64,000 nucleotides of DNA from CAYPXN01 sp964470915 (lineage in GTDB: Bacteria; UBA10199; JADFYH01), in assembly GCA_964470915.1 (NCBI GenBank), contig CAYYEM010000005.1, positions 1 to 64,000 on the forward strand, written 5' to 3'. This document shows positions 34,863 to 43,503 of the stretch, in pieces (positions within the stretch are counted from its first letter, which is position 1; each line of letters opens with the position of its first letter). The translations under genes were made by a program, and so were the position numbers. The notes beneath the pieces were generated by a model. That model saw nothing but the letters and a program-made list of their open reading frames with translations, made no database searches and was not told where the DNA came from.

Positions 34863-35204
34863 ATGGCAGAAAAAATATTCGATCATTCAGAGGATTATAA
34901 TGAAAGTGAGGGGCAGGTTCTCACAGAAGAAGAAGTTCGAGTAAAAAAGCCCAATCTCTATCGAGTTTTTTTGCTGAATGACGACTACACTCCTATGGAA
35001 TTTGTCGTATATGTATTACAAAAAATTTATCACAAGCCTATCGAAGAAGCGACTCGCTTGATGTGGAAAGTACACACAGAAGGTCAGGGTTTATGCGGTG
35101 TTTATCCTTATGATGTGGCCCAGACTAAAGTATATCAAACCAAAGCCATGGCTCGTAAAAATCAACATCCTTTGGAATGTATTATGGAGGTAGAAGAAGG
35201 ATGA
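34863..35204 (+). CDS. clpS: ClpS adaptor for N-degron delivery
   Basis: A 113-residue ClpS. The core has KKPNLYRVFLLNDDYTPMEFVVYVLQKIY, with the NDDYTPMEFV motif that forms the N-end residue pocket, and HTEGQGLCGVYPYDVA. It hands substrates with bulky hydrophobic N-termini to ClpA for unfolding and degradation by ClpP. The stop overlaps the ClpA start (ATGA), the usual clpS-clpA arrangement. AGAAGGAG lies nine bases before the ATG. Confidence 0.97.
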   Translation: MAEKIFDHSEDYNESEGQVLTEEEVRVKKPNLYRVFLLNDDYTPMEFVVYVLQKIYHKPIEEATRLMWKVHTEGQGLCGVYPYDVAQTKVYQTKAMARKNQHPLECIMEVEEG

Positions 35205-37639
35205 TTCTTAATGAAGAACTCGAAAAAACACTCCGACGTGCTTACGAAGAAGCAAAACTGCGTCAACATGAGTATGTCACTGTGGAACACTTGCTCTATG
35301 CTTTGAGTTACGACAAGTTTGCTTCTAAAATTCTTGTGCATTGTGGAGGGGATTTAAATAAAATTCGACGGGATCTTGAAGTTTTCTTTGATATGCATTT
35401 AGAAAAAATTCCAGGAGAAGAAGATCCTGCCTATACGGTGGGTTTGCAATATGTTCTGCAGATTGCAGCCAGCCACCTTCAATCAGCTGATAAAAATGAA
35501 ATGGATGGCGGCGCGGTATTAGTAGCTCTTTTTAGGGAAAAAGAATCTCATGCTGTGTACATTTTGGCTCAAGCAGGCATTACTAGATTAGATGTTCTTC
35601 GCTATATTTCTCATGGAATTACTAAAGCAGAGGGAGAAGAAGGCGAGGGAGAAAAATCTAAAAACAAAAAAGATGCTCTCTCTAGCTTTTGTGTGAATTT
35701 GAATGAAAAAGCAAAGGCAGGAGAGGTAGATCCTTTGATCGGACGAACTCTCGAGCTCGAAAGAACCATTCATGTTTTGGCCCGCCGACGTAAGAATAAT
35801 CCAATTTTTGTAGGAGATGCAGGAGTAGGTAAGACAGCTATTGCAGAAGGTTTAGCTCTGCAAATTACTAAAAAAGAAGTGCCGGACTGTCTTTTACAAT
35901 CGACTGTTTATGCTTTGGATATGGGGGCCTTGTTGGCTGGAACAAAATTTCGTGGAGATTTTGAAGAGCGATTAAAAGCAGTGATGAAAGCCCTCGAAAA
36001 AGAAAAAGATAATATTTTATTCATTGATGAAATTCATACCATTATCGGAGCAGGCTCTGTTTCTGGAGGAACCCTCGATGCCGCTAATATTCTGAAGCCA
36101 GCCTTGGCGAATGGCAAAGTGAAGTGTATTGGCACCACAACGTATAAAGAATACCGAAATATTTTTGAAAAAGATCATGCCCTTTCGCGTCGTTTTCAGA
36201 AAATAGAAGTGAATGAGCCGAGTGTTGAAGATTGTTATAAAATTTTAGCAGGCCTTCAGAAATATTATGAAGAATTTCATGGAGTGAAATATACCGAAGA
36301 TGCTTTGAAAGCTTGTGTCGATCTAGCTTCAAAATATATCAACGATCGTTTTTTACCTGATAAAGCCATTGATGTGATGGATGAGGTGGGCGCTGAAGTA
36401 AAATTGAGAAAGCAGGCGATAGCCGTTGAGGGGGAGACTCTTTCGGCTTTGCCGAAAGAGGGGGCGACGCGAGCCCCTGTGAAAGATGTGATGGATGAGG
36501 TGGGCGCTGAAGTAAAATTGAGAAAGCAGGCGATAGCCGTTGAGGGGGAGACTCTTTCGGCTTTGCCGAAAGAGGGGGCGACGCGAGCCCCTGTGAAAGA
36601 TGTGATGGATGAGGTGGGCGCTGAAGTAAAATTGAGAAAGCAGGCGACAGAGGTCACTCTTGCAGACATTGAGAAAATTGTTTCACGCATTGCAAAGGTT
36701 CCCACGCAATCTGTCAAAGTGGATGATAAAAAGAAATTGGCTAGTCTAGCGCCAGATATTAAAAAAATAATTTACGGTCAGGACAATGCCATTGATCAGG
36801 TGGTTCGAGCGATTCAACTTTCCCGTGCAGGTTTATCGGATCCTGATAAGCCGATAGGGAGCTTTCTTTTTGCTGGGCCTACCGGCGTTGGCAAAACTGA
36901 ACTCGCTAAGCAACTTGCCAAGAATTTAGGAATAGAGTTTTTACGTTTCGACATGAGTGAGTATATGGAAAAGCACACCGTGTCACGTTTGATTGGCTCA
37001 CCTCCAGGCTATGTAGGTTTTGATCAAGGGGGGCAGCTTACCGATGCGATTCATCGCAATCCACACGCAGTACTACTTCTCGATGAAATTGAAAAAGCTC
37101 ATGAAGATCTTTTTAATATTCTCCTTCAGGTCATGGATCATGCCACGCTGACTGATAATAATGGTCGTAAGTCTGATTTTCGACAGGTGATTTTGATTAT
37201 GACTACTAATTCAGGTGCTCGAGATAGCATGATTAAAACAGTAGGCTTTGGAAGTTTGGAATTTGAAGATAAAAGTATGAAAGCGATTGAAAAACAGTTT
37301 AGCCCAGAGTTTAGAAATCGTCTGACATCAATTGTTAGTTTTAATTCATTGGGAATTAAAGTGGCCGAACAAATTGTTGATAAAATGATGAGTGAGCTCA
37401 CCAAACGTTTGGAATCCAAGAAAGTTAAAATTAAGTTGGACGAATCTGCTCGCAAGTACCTGGCTGAAAAAGGCTTTGATCTTAAATTTGGTGCTCGCCC
37501 AATGAGGCGCTTGATTGAAAACGAAATTGCTCAAGTGATTTCTACTGAAATACTATTTGGAAATTTGCAAGAAGGCGGAAATGTAGTGATTAAAGCAAAG
37601 GATCAGAAGTTGGATTTTGTTTATAAGTCTGGTTCCTGA
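35201..37639 (+). CDS. clpA: ClpA AAA+ unfoldase with in-frame tandem duplication
   Basis: About 812 residues from ATG 35201. Order: Clp-N repeats (1-140), AAA+ domain 1 with GDAGVGKTAIAEG and LFIDEIHTIIG, then domain 2 with GPTGVGKTELAKQ, MSEYMEKHTVSRLIGSPPGYVG and LLLDEIEKAH, and the Clp D2-small domain to the end. It unfolds substrates for ClpP. Between D1 and D2 (about residues 391-482) a 38-residue unit is present twice plus a 16-residue third copy: DVMDEVGAEVKLRKQA, joined by IAVEGETLSALPKEGATRAP. Removing two units gives about 736 residues, close to the E. coli length of 758, and rejoins DVMDEVGAEVKLRKQA to TEVTLADIEKIV. The insertion should be in a surface connector and need not abolish function. 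Confidence 0.95.
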   Translation: MILNEELEKTLRRAYEEAKLRQHEYVTVEHLLYALSYDKFASKILVHCGGDLNKIRRDLEVFFDMHLEKIPGEEDPAYTVGLQYVLQIAASHLQSADKNEMDGGAVLVALFREKESHAVYILAQAGITRLDVLRYISHGITKAEGEEGEGEKSKNKKDALSSFCVNLNEKAKAGEVDPLIGRTLELERTIHVLARRRKNNPIFVGDAGVGKTAIAEGLALQITKKEVPDCLLQSTVYALDMGALLAGTKFRGDFEERLKAVMKALEKEKDNILFIDEIHTIIGAGSVSGGTLDAANILKPALANGKVKCIGTTTYKEYRNIFEKDHALSRRFQKIEVNEPSVEDCYKILAGLQKYYEEFHGVKYTEDALKACVDLASKYINDRFLPDKAIDVMDEVGAEVKLRKQAIAVEGETLSALPKEGATRAPVKDVMDEVGAEVKLRKQAIAVEGETLSALPKEGATRAPVKDVMDEVGAEVKLRKQATEVTLADIEKIVSRIAKVPTQSVKVDDKKKLASLAPDIKKIIYGQDNAIDQVVRAIQLSRAGLSDPDKPIGSFLFAGPTGVGKTELAKQLAKNLGIEFLRFDMSEYMEKHTVSRLIGSPPGYVGFDQGGQLTDAIHRNPHAVLLLDEIEKAHEDLFNILLQVMDHATLTDNNGRKSDFRQVILIMTTNSGARDSMIKTVGFGSLEFEDKSMKAIEKQFSPEFRNRLTSIVSFNSLGIKVAEQIVDKMMSELTKRLESKKVKIKLDESARKYLAEKGFDLKFGARPMRRLIENEIAQVISTEILFGNLQEGGNVVIKAKDQKLDFVYKSGS
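36371..36646 (+). repeat. 114-bp tandem repeat in clpA (2.4 copies) with inner palindrome
   Basis: Units start at 36371, 36485 and 36599; the first two are identical over 114 bp and the third matches for about 50 bp. Each complete unit contains a perfect inverted repeat, arms CTCTTTCGGC and GCCGAAAGAG separated by TTT (36438-36460 and 36552-36574), and a weaker GGGGC/GCCCC pair behind it. 114 is a multiple of three, so the frame is kept. Confidence 0.95.
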
Positions 37640-38202
37640 ATCCATTTTTCTTCTTCTTGATAATGGTGCTCTTTCATTTTTTCGACAAGTGAGTTGGGAT
37701 TAGAATCAGTAAAATAGAGTTTTCTGTTTTTTTCCTTCATAAATTTTTTTTCAATGGCTTGATCTAAAAATTTTAGAAGTTCATCGAAGTAATGATCTAT
37801 ATTTAAAATCCCACATGCTTTATGGTGTAAGCCTAGTTGTGCCCAGGTAAGAATTTCAAAAAGTTCATCTAAAGTTCCTAGTCCTCCAGGTAGAGCAATA
37901 AATCCATCCGATAAATTATACATTTTTTGTTTTCGTTCATGCATGGAATCTACAATAAAAAGTTCTGTAAGTCCTTGATGGGCTACTTCCTTTTGAAGCA
38001 TTGATTTAGGGATAACCCCGTAGGCTTTTCCACCGAGAGTTAACACCTGATCAGCAATAATACCCATGAGTCCAATGCTAGCGCCCCCATAAACCAGAGA
38101 AATGTTTTGCTCGACAAGTAGTTTGCCTAGGCTTTGGGCAGCGAGGCTATAGTTTGAATTATTTCCGGAATTAGAACCGCAAAAAACACAAATCGATTTC
38201 AT
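37621..38202 (-). CDS. LOG-family nucleotide phosphoribohydrolase
   Basis: A 193-residue LOG (TIGR00730-like) protein: CVFCGSNSG at the N-terminus, VYGGASIGLMGIIA, the shared motif PGGLGTLDELFEILTWAQLG (PGGxGTxxE with catalytic Arg/Glu region) and MHERKQKMYNLSDGFIALPGG. LOG enzymes split nucleoside 5'-monophosphates into base and ribose phosphate; plant ones activate cytokinins, and bacterial ones recycle nucleotides. Its end overlaps the 3' end of clpA by 19 bp on the opposite strand. It follows trmL by 8 bp and is probably cotranscribed. Confidence 0.93.
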   Translation of the reverse strand: MKSICVFCGSNSGNNSNYSLAAQSLGKLLVEQNISLVYGGASIGLMGIIADQVLTLGGKAYGVIPKSMLQKEVAHQGLTELFIVDSMHERKQKMYNLSDGFIALPGGLGTLDELFEILTWAQLGLHHKACGILNIDHYFDELLKFLDQAIEKKFMKEKNRKLYFTDSNPNSLVEKMKEHHYQEEEKWIQEPDL

Positions 38203-38210
38203 TCTTTGTA

Positions 38211-38666
38211 TTATGACTTGATTGATCGCAACTGTCGATAGGCTTCGTAAACCACTATTCCAGCTGAAGTGGCTAAGTTAAGGCTGCGTACTGGTCCCCA
38301 CATGGGAATGGTAAGGATTTGTTCTGGATATTTTTCAAAGACTGAAGCTGGCAAGCCCGCACCCTCAGAACCAAAAACCAAAATATCTTTATCTGTAAAT
38401 CTTTCTTCGGAGTAGATTTTTTTCCCTTTGGTGCTTAAAAATAAGAACCTGGCATCTGGATTTTCCGAAATAAGTTCTTCAAGAGAATTTACTTCTTTTA
38501 ATTTAAGATCTTTCCAATAATCTAAACCTGATCGACGAATTTCTTTGTCGCCAATAAAAAATCCAAGTGGTTTTACCAAAATGAGCTCGGTGTTGGTGGC
38601 GACGCAAAGTCTACCGATATTACCGGTGTTTTGAGGGATTTCTGGTTGGTATAAAACGACTTTCAT
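38211..38666 (-). CDS. trmL: tRNA (cytidine/uridine-34-2'-O)-methyltransferase TrmL
   Basis: A 151-residue SPOUT methyltransferase: VVLYQPEIPQNTGNIGRLCVAT at the start, LVKPLGFFIGDKEIRRSGLDYW, the knot motifs LVFGSEGAGLP and LTIPMWGPVRSLNLATSAGIVVYE. All TrmL/YibK features are present. It 2'-O-methylates the wobble base of tRNA-Leu. The length fits the minimal SPOUT proteins. Together with the LOG gene it forms a minus-strand pair, divergent from the protease gene at 38713. Confidence 0.95.
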   Translation of the reverse strand: MKVVLYQPEIPQNTGNIGRLCVATNTELILVKPLGFFIGDKEIRRSGLDYWKDLKLKEVNSLEELISENPDARFLFLSTKGKKIYSEERFTDKDILVFGSEGAGLPASVFEKYPEQILTIPMWGPVRSLNLATSAGIVVYEAYRQLRSIKS

Positions 38667-38712
38667 ATTTTTGTATTTCAGAATAATCTATTCTCATTAA
38701 GAGAGGTTAATT

Positions 38713-39957
38713 ATGAACCATTGGTTTTTCTACCTATTTGTTTTTGTCTATTTTTTCCATGAAATCTTTGAGACTTATTTAAGCCTCTTAAATAGTCGTT
38801 ATGTGTTGGCGCATCAGTCTGAAATTCCAGCCTACTATAAAGATAAAATCGACTTTCCAACTTATCAAAAAAGTATTGCTTATAATTTAGAAAAAGCACG
38901 TTTTGGGTTGTTCATGCGATGGGTGGGGGTGTTGATTACTTGGAGTCTTATTCTTTCAGGATCTTTTGATTCTTTGGGAGAGTGGCTTTCTCAATTTATT
39001 TCGTCGCAAACGCTTACTTATTCTGTTTTGTACTGTTTGGCCGTGGGCTTTGTCATTATGTTGATGGGAATTCCTTCCTCTCTCTATTCACAATTTGTGA
39101 TTGAAGAAAAATATGGCTTTAACAAAATGACAGCCAAATTATTTGTGATTGATTTGATTAAGAGTCTTTTATTGAGTGTGATTTTGGGAGCCCCACTTTT
39201 ATATTTGTTGTTTTGGCTTTATCAGGTGAGTGGACCCTACTGGTGGCTTTGGGCATTTTTAGCCTTTTTTGGTTTTCAATTATTTTTAGCCGCAGTTTAT
39301 CCTACTTTTTTAGCGCCTCTATTTAATAAGTTTATTCCTTTAGAAGAGGGTTCTCTCAAAACTGCTATCGAAGCCATCGCCGCTAAAATTAAATTCAAGA
39401 TGTCTGGTATCTTTAAAATCGACGGTTCTAAGCGTTCTTCCCACTCCAATGCGTATTTTGCTGGCCTTGGAAAATTTAGAAGAATTGTTTTGTTCGACAC
39501 CTTGATTAAACAGATGGATGAAGAGGAAATTATTTCCGTACTTGCACACGAAATGGGTCACAATAAAAAACGTCACATTCAAAAACAACTTATCTTGGGT
39601 TTTCTGAGCGGCTTACTTGCCTTTTGGGTTTTATCTTTATTGGTTCATTGGATGCCTTTTTATGAAGCTTTTCGGGCAGGAGCTCCGAGCCCCGCTAAAG
39701 CACTTGTTTTGTTCAGTTTGTTTGGAGGAAGTTTTACTTTCTTTTTAACGCCAATTACTAATTATCTTTCACGGAAATACGAATATGAAGCCGACGCGTT
39801 TTCAGTAGAAGTGACTCAAAAAAGAGAGCCAATGATTACAGCATTAGTGAAGCTCTCAAAAGAAAATCTTTCAAATCTTACACCGCATCCATTTTATAGT
39901 TTTTATTATTATTCTCATCCCACCACTTTAGAGCGGGTGAAGGCTATTGAGAATTAG
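38713..39957 (+). CDS. M48 Ste24-type membrane metalloprotease
   Basis: A 414-residue protein with five or more membrane segments, the zinc motif HEMGH (His279-His283) in LAHEMGHNKKRHIQKQL and the third ligand in YLSRKYEYEADAFSVE. The N-terminal part (NSRYVLAHQSEIPAYYKDKIDFPTYQKS, IEEKYGFNKMT) matches CAAX-protease Ste24/M48A. In bacteria these clean up misfolded or mislocalised membrane proteins. Ends convergently with the outer-membrane barrel gene, overlapping by 4 bp. Confidence 0.94.
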   Translation: MNHWFFYLFVFVYFFHEIFETYLSLLNSRYVLAHQSEIPAYYKDKIDFPTYQKSIAYNLEKARFGLFMRWVGVLITWSLILSGSFDSLGEWLSQFISSQTLTYSVLYCLAVGFVIMLMGIPSSLYSQFVIEEKYGFNKMTAKLFVIDLIKSLLLSVILGAPLLYLLFWLYQVSGPYWWLWAFLAFFGFQLFLAAVYPTFLAPLFNKFIPLEEGSLKTAIEAIAAKIKFKMSGIFKIDGSKRSSHSNAYFAGLGKFRRIVLFDTLIKQMDEEEIISVLAHEMGHNKKRHIQKQLILGFLSGLLAFWVLSLLVHWMPFYEAFRAGAPSPAKALVLFSLFGGSFTFFLTPITNYLSRKYEYEADAFSVEVTQKREPMITALVKLSKENLSNLTPHPFYSFYYYSHPTTLERVKAIEN

Positions 39958-41264
39958 AGTTCTTGAATGGCTTTAAAGATGGTGTTCATGCCTTCTCCAC
40001 CGTAAGCCGCTTCAATTTTAAAGATATAAAAATTGTGGAGTGTGATGCGAACGCCCCCTCCAACTGAGTAGCGGAAATCTTTAAATGAGAAATCTGTGAT
40101 CTTGTCGAAGACGCGACCAGTATCTACAAATAAACTACCATCAATATTTTGCCAAAGAGGATAACGAAGCTCAGCATTAAACACGACCATGCTGTTATCG
40201 CGGAATCGTCCTCGATTGAATCCGCGTAAGGGTGAGAAAACATCGAGAGCGGGTAAATGATAAAAGGGAATTTGACTTCCTGAAAAAGCATCCGCAAAGG
40301 ACCAGGCATTATGAAGCCATACTATTGTTCGAGGTGGAGGTAGCTTGAAATATTGCTCAAAATTAAAATTCAGTTTGTAGAAATCATAGCCTTCTGTATT
40401 GAGACCTTTCATGACATGAAGGGTCAGTGAACGCATGCCCCCGTGTTCTGGGTAATAAAAATTATTCCGAGTATCGTGACTTAAACGAATCCCGAGATCC
40501 GCATAGCTAATGCTGCGATCAAATCCAACTAATTCAGAAGCTGGAAAAATATCAGCGACACTGGGGCCAGTATTTAAATCACGATAGGTAGTTCTTCCCC
40601 AGACATATACAAAATGGGGGGCAACCATAAAATGAGGGAGTACTTCAATGCCTAAAGCCCCCCCTGTCCGAAGAATTTTGATGTCAAATTCTCCAAAGGT
40701 ATTTGGAGAGGTCTTGGGCCCGATGCCATAGTAGTCTTCATCGCCATCCATGAACCAATCCGCTCCGGTAATAAATGAAAAGTCTTTTCCTTTCCATTGA
40801 AAGGCATTTCGTTTTCCTAAAGCCAGTTCAGCTCTCACATCAAGATCTGTATAAACCACGGCCCGAGTAGTTAAAATATATCGATCATTTAAAAAATTGG
40901 TATCGGTTAGGCCAAAGCCACCGCCAAATCTTGAACCATCGCCATAAGTGAGCAGCGGATACACAGTGAGGGCGTTGTGTTTTTTATTTACAAGTTCAAC
41001 CGATTTTTGGGCAAAGGGATTGCTGTCAATCCATTGTCCAAATTTAGAAACAGGATATGTGATTCCCTTCAGAAAATAATAGGGGAGCACAATATCGGGA
41101 ACATGGGGTAAGCTTTCAGCCATGCGAGCTTTTCTGAGCGCTGGATTCGTTTCAGAAGAGGGTGGAATACTTAAGTCTTCCTCTCTTGCCTCACTTTGAA
41201 TGGACAAGAAGGATATAAAAAGAAAAATAATCAAACAAATTCTTTTAAAAGAGTAAGAAGTCAT
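39954..41264 (-). CDS. Outer-membrane D15/Omp85-like barrel protein
   Basis: A 436-residue protein with a signal peptide (residues 1-26, ending SEA) and a C-terminal Omp85/bacterial surface antigen barrel: FSPLRGFNRGRFRDNSMVVFNAELRYP is the family's lid-lock RGF/GRFRD motif, then IDGSLFVDTGRVFD and a closing aromatic beta strand. There is no visible POTRA repeat, so it is a short, BamA/TamA-related protein without assembly domains. These act in lipid or protein transfer at the outer membrane. It starts one base from the DUF3147 gene's stop and is probably cotranscribed. Confidence 0.86.
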   Translation of the reverse strand: MTSYSFKRICLIIFLFISFLSIQSEAREEDLSIPPSSETNPALRKARMAESLPHVPDIVLPYYFLKGITYPVSKFGQWIDSNPFAQKSVELVNKKHNALTVYPLLTYGDGSRFGGGFGLTDTNFLNDRYILTTRAVVYTDLDVRAELALGKRNAFQWKGKDFSFITGADWFMDGDEDYYGIGPKTSPNTFGEFDIKILRTGGALGIEVLPHFMVAPHFVYVWGRTTYRDLNTGPSVADIFPASELVGFDRSISYADLGIRLSHDTRNNFYYPEHGGMRSLTLHVMKGLNTEGYDFYKLNFNFEQYFKLPPPRTIVWLHNAWSFADAFSGSQIPFYHLPALDVFSPLRGFNRGRFRDNSMVVFNAELRYPLWQNIDGSLFVDTGRVFDKITDFSFKDFRYSVGGGVRITLHNFYIFKIEAAYGGEGMNTIFKAIQEL

Positions 41265-41612
41265 TTATTTTAAAATTCCCAGTTTTTCAAAAATTAAAAT
41301 TCCCACCAAAAGAATAAAAGTGGATAAAGTCATTGCCCAAACAAAAGGGATTTGTTTTTTGAATAGAATGTACGCCGCTATAAAAAATATTAAACTCGGA
41401 ATGACCCAGATAAATACATCCCAGGTGTATTGGGCGAGCATTTCCAGATTTTTATTTTCCCAATAAATCCAAATCAGAGAAAGAAAAGTCATAAGGGGTA
41501 GGGCTGTCAGGAGCGCTGCCCATTTGGGGTAGTTTTTGGCAAGTGTACTAATCAGGGCGATTAAGATTCCAGAAACTGAGGCTTTAAAAATAAAAAACGC
41601 AGTTTGGTTCAT
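41265..41612 (-). CDS. DUF3147-family membrane protein
   Basis: A 115-residue protein with four hydrophobic helices and the DUF3147 pattern LLTALPLMTFLSLIWIYWE followed by VIPSLIFFIAAYIL. Function of the family is unknown. Its stop codon is directly next to the barrel protein's start, so the two are almost certainly one transcript. Confidence 0.85.
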   Translation of the reverse strand: MNQTAFFIFKASVSGILIALISTLAKNYPKWAALLTALPLMTFLSLIWIYWENKNLEMLAQYTWDVFIWVIPSLIFFIAAYILFKKQIPFVWAMTLSTFILLVGILIFEKLGILK

Positions 41613-41704
41613 GGTTATTTTATATAATTACCAGCATATCTTAACAAGTTTTATCAGTGCATTTTTTAAGCAATTAAGAGTGTGTTTAGCTTACTAAAAT
41701 AGTC

Positions 41705-41717
41705 TATAATCTATAAT
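41705..41717 (+). promoter_or_regulatory. Tandem TATAAT boxes before the Cys-module protein gene
   Basis: TATAAT occurs at 41705-41710 and again at 41712-41717 in an A/T-rich spacer, about 95 bases before the GTG start. No good -35 box is visible at the expected distance, so this is a weak promoter candidate. Confidence 0.25.
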
Positions 41718-41811
41718 AAGAGTGATATTAGGGAGACAACTTTACTTGGATTATGCGACGATAAGCTTACAAGTATTATTCTGACAAACTCATAATTGAA
41801 GGGGGCTTCCA

Positions 41812-43113
41812 GTGAAAAATAGTAAAACATATTTGATATTAGTAATGGCATTTTTATTCTCAGGACTTTTAATCCATGAGGCTGAGGCAGGTATTGAGGT
41901 TAAGGGAATGGTTGATAAAACAGTTTTTGCAGAAGCAGCCTCCAGTGTTAAAGTCATTAAGCCTACAAATGTTGAGATTCTAGAGATTGATAATTCTATT
42001 AATAAAAACAGTGCAAAAGATGAAGCAAGGGAAATTTGCTCAAGCTTTATGAAGGATGAAGCAAACAAGTCTGAGGCTTGTTTAGAAGCTGTCGAATCTT
42101 GTGCAACAGATACAGAGTCAAAATTAAAAGACGCTTTGATTTTCAAAATACAACCTCAAAATATGCCACGATGTGAGTATAAACCTATTGTTACAAAAGA
42201 TGGTGTTGAAATTCCTGCTCGTTGGGTTTGTGCCAATGATGTTTGGAAATTTATTCAAGATGAAGTTACAAAAGCAGTGAATGATACAAATAAAGAGTTG
42301 ATTGATCAAACTTGTGTTTTAAATATCCAAAATCTAGGTAAGACACAAAATACTATTCCTTCGAATCCTTCCGCTTCAGATACTTCTCCACTTCCATCTG
42401 GAGCTGGCAAAGAGGGAACGGGAGGTTTAAAGCCTGATGAATCTACATCGAGTGTAAGCTCAGATCCAAATAGTAAGTTAAGAAATGTAAACTCAGCAAC
42501 NNNNNNNNNNNNNNNNNNNNNNNNNNNNNNNNNNNNNNNNNNNNNNNNNNNNNNNNNNNNNNNNNNNNNNNNNNNNNNNNNNNNNNNNNNNNNNNNNNNN
42601 ATTTGTAAAAGTTTTACAAAGGGAAATGTTACAGAATCAGAAGTTTGTTTAAGTGCAATCGAGGAATGTGAAAAAGAAAATTATCCTAAGTTACTTGTGA
42701 TGTTAAATGATGCAGCAGCTTCACCTGCTTGTGAAGATAGATCAGTATCATGGCTGTGTCCCTCTAGAAGATGGCAAACTATTGTGAGTGATATAACCAA
42801 TGGCACCAATGACACAACTAAAGAAATTGTTGGAGCAGCTTGTGTTTCAAATATGGCAAGTAGCAGTGGAAGTGGATCTCCTGCGAGTCCAACTCCTGGT
42901 ACTCCAGTTCCTAGTGCTCCAGTGCCTGGCGCTCCTCCTTCAACAGGAAGTCTTCCGGGATCTGCTCCAACGCCTCCTTCATCAGGAGACGAAGCTAAAA
43001 CGAGTTGCTCGATGAATCCTCTCGCTTTGGGAAATGTGTGGAGTGGAGTGTTAAGTTATTTGCCATTCTTCATGCTGATGCTTGTTTTTGGATTTAAAAG
43101 AAAAGAGAAATAA
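41812..43113 (+). CDS. Secreted Cys-module protein with sorting-signal-like tail, interrupted by gap
   Basis: GTG start with AAGGGGG (41799-41805) as ribosome binding site; signal peptide to about residue 26 (HEAEAG). Two related modules of about 100 residues carry the same cysteines: EICSSFMKDEANKSEACLEA...C...C...WVCANDVWKF...QTCVLNI and ICKSFTKGNVTESEVCLSA...C...WLCPSRRWQT...AACVSNM, with a 100-N gap between, where a further module may lie. A Pro/Ser/Gly spacer follows, then a C-terminal tail: SCSMNPLALG, a hydrophobic helix and KRKEK. A Cys-hydrophobic-basic tail of this kind resembles MYXO-CTERM-type sorting signals. It is a probable surface or envelope protein; no enzyme motif is seen. 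Confidence 0.75.
   Translation: MKNSKTYLILVMAFLFSGLLIHEAEAGIEVKGMVDKTVFAEAASSVKVIKPTNVEILEIDNSINKNSAKDEAREICSSFMKDEANKSEACLEAVESCATDTESKLKDALIFKIQPQNMPRCEYKPIVTKDGVEIPARWVCANDVWKFIQDEVTKAVNDTNKELIDQTCVLNIQNLGKTQNTIPSNPSASDTSPLPSGAGKEGTGGLKPDESTSSVSSDPNSKLRNVNSAXXXXXXXXXXXXXXXXXXXXXXXXXXXXXXXXXXICKSFTKGNVTESEVCLSAIEECEKENYPKLLVMLNDAAASPACEDRSVSWLCPSRRWQTIVSDITNGTNDTTKEIVGAACVSNMASSSGSGSPASPTPGTPVPSAPVPGAPPSTGSLPGSAPTPPSSGDEAKTSCSMNPLALGNVWSGVLSYLPFFMLMLVFGFKRKEK
42501..42600. other. Assembly gap (100 N)
   Basis: Exactly 100 N inside the Cys-module protein gene. Flanks do not overlap. Modular repeats on both sides make a missing repeat plausible. Confidence 0.99.
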
Positions 43114-43140
43114 AGTAATTGAAGTAAATTCAGTAATTCA

Positions 43141-43176
43141 AAGAGGAGAAAGTCCAAAGCTTTCTCCTCTTTTTTT
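43141..43176. terminator. Bidirectional terminator between convergent genes
   Basis: AAGAGGAGAAAG (43141-43152) and CTTTCTCCTCTT (43160-43171) form a perfect 12-bp stem with a 7-nt loop, followed by T on the plus strand. It lies between the Cys-module gene and the convergent SMR gene; the A run on the other side is short, so it works best on the plus strand. Confidence 0.9.
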
Positions 43177-43179
43177 ATC

Positions 43180-43503
43180 TTAAGCTTTCATCGATACAAA
43201 TTTTAGTCCAACGATGGAACCTATCAAGGTAAACAAGAAGATGAGTCTTAAAAAATCTGAGGCTTCTTTAAACAACAAAATTCCTACTGTAACCGTTCCA
43301 GCAGCGCCAATACCTGTCCAAACAGCATAGGCAGTACCAATAGGAATGCCTGTGATAGCCTTGTTAAGAAAGGCAAAGCTTAAAATGGCACAAACTGCAA
43401 AAAGTGCGGTATAAGGAATATGGGTAAAATTATCAGAGAGTTTTAAAAAAGTGGTAAAACAAATTTCAAAAAATCCAGCGATGATAAGGTAAGTCCAAAA
43501 CAT
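43180..43503 (-). CDS. SMR-family exporter, SugE/Gdx-like
   Basis: A 107-residue protein with four membrane helices. The essential Glu13 in AGFFEICF of helix 1 and the block IPIGTAYAVWTGIGAAGTVTVG mark the small multidrug resistance family; the helix-2/3 wording and the C-terminal GSIVGLKF are closer to SugE/Gdx (guanidinium exporters) than to EmrE. Subtype is tentative. Only one SMR gene is present, so it would be a homodimer. GAGGAG precedes the ATG. No guanidine riboswitch could be recognised upstream. Confidence 0.87.
   Translation of the reverse strand: MFWTYLIIAGFFEICFTTFLKLSDNFTHIPYTALFAVCAILSFAFLNKAITGIPIGTAYAVWTGIGAAGTVTVGILLFKEASDFLRLIFLFTLIGSIVGLKFVSMKA

Noticed and set aside
36371..36646. 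Possible CRISPR array
   Set aside because: The repeats are 114 bp, coding and in frame, with no unique spacers.
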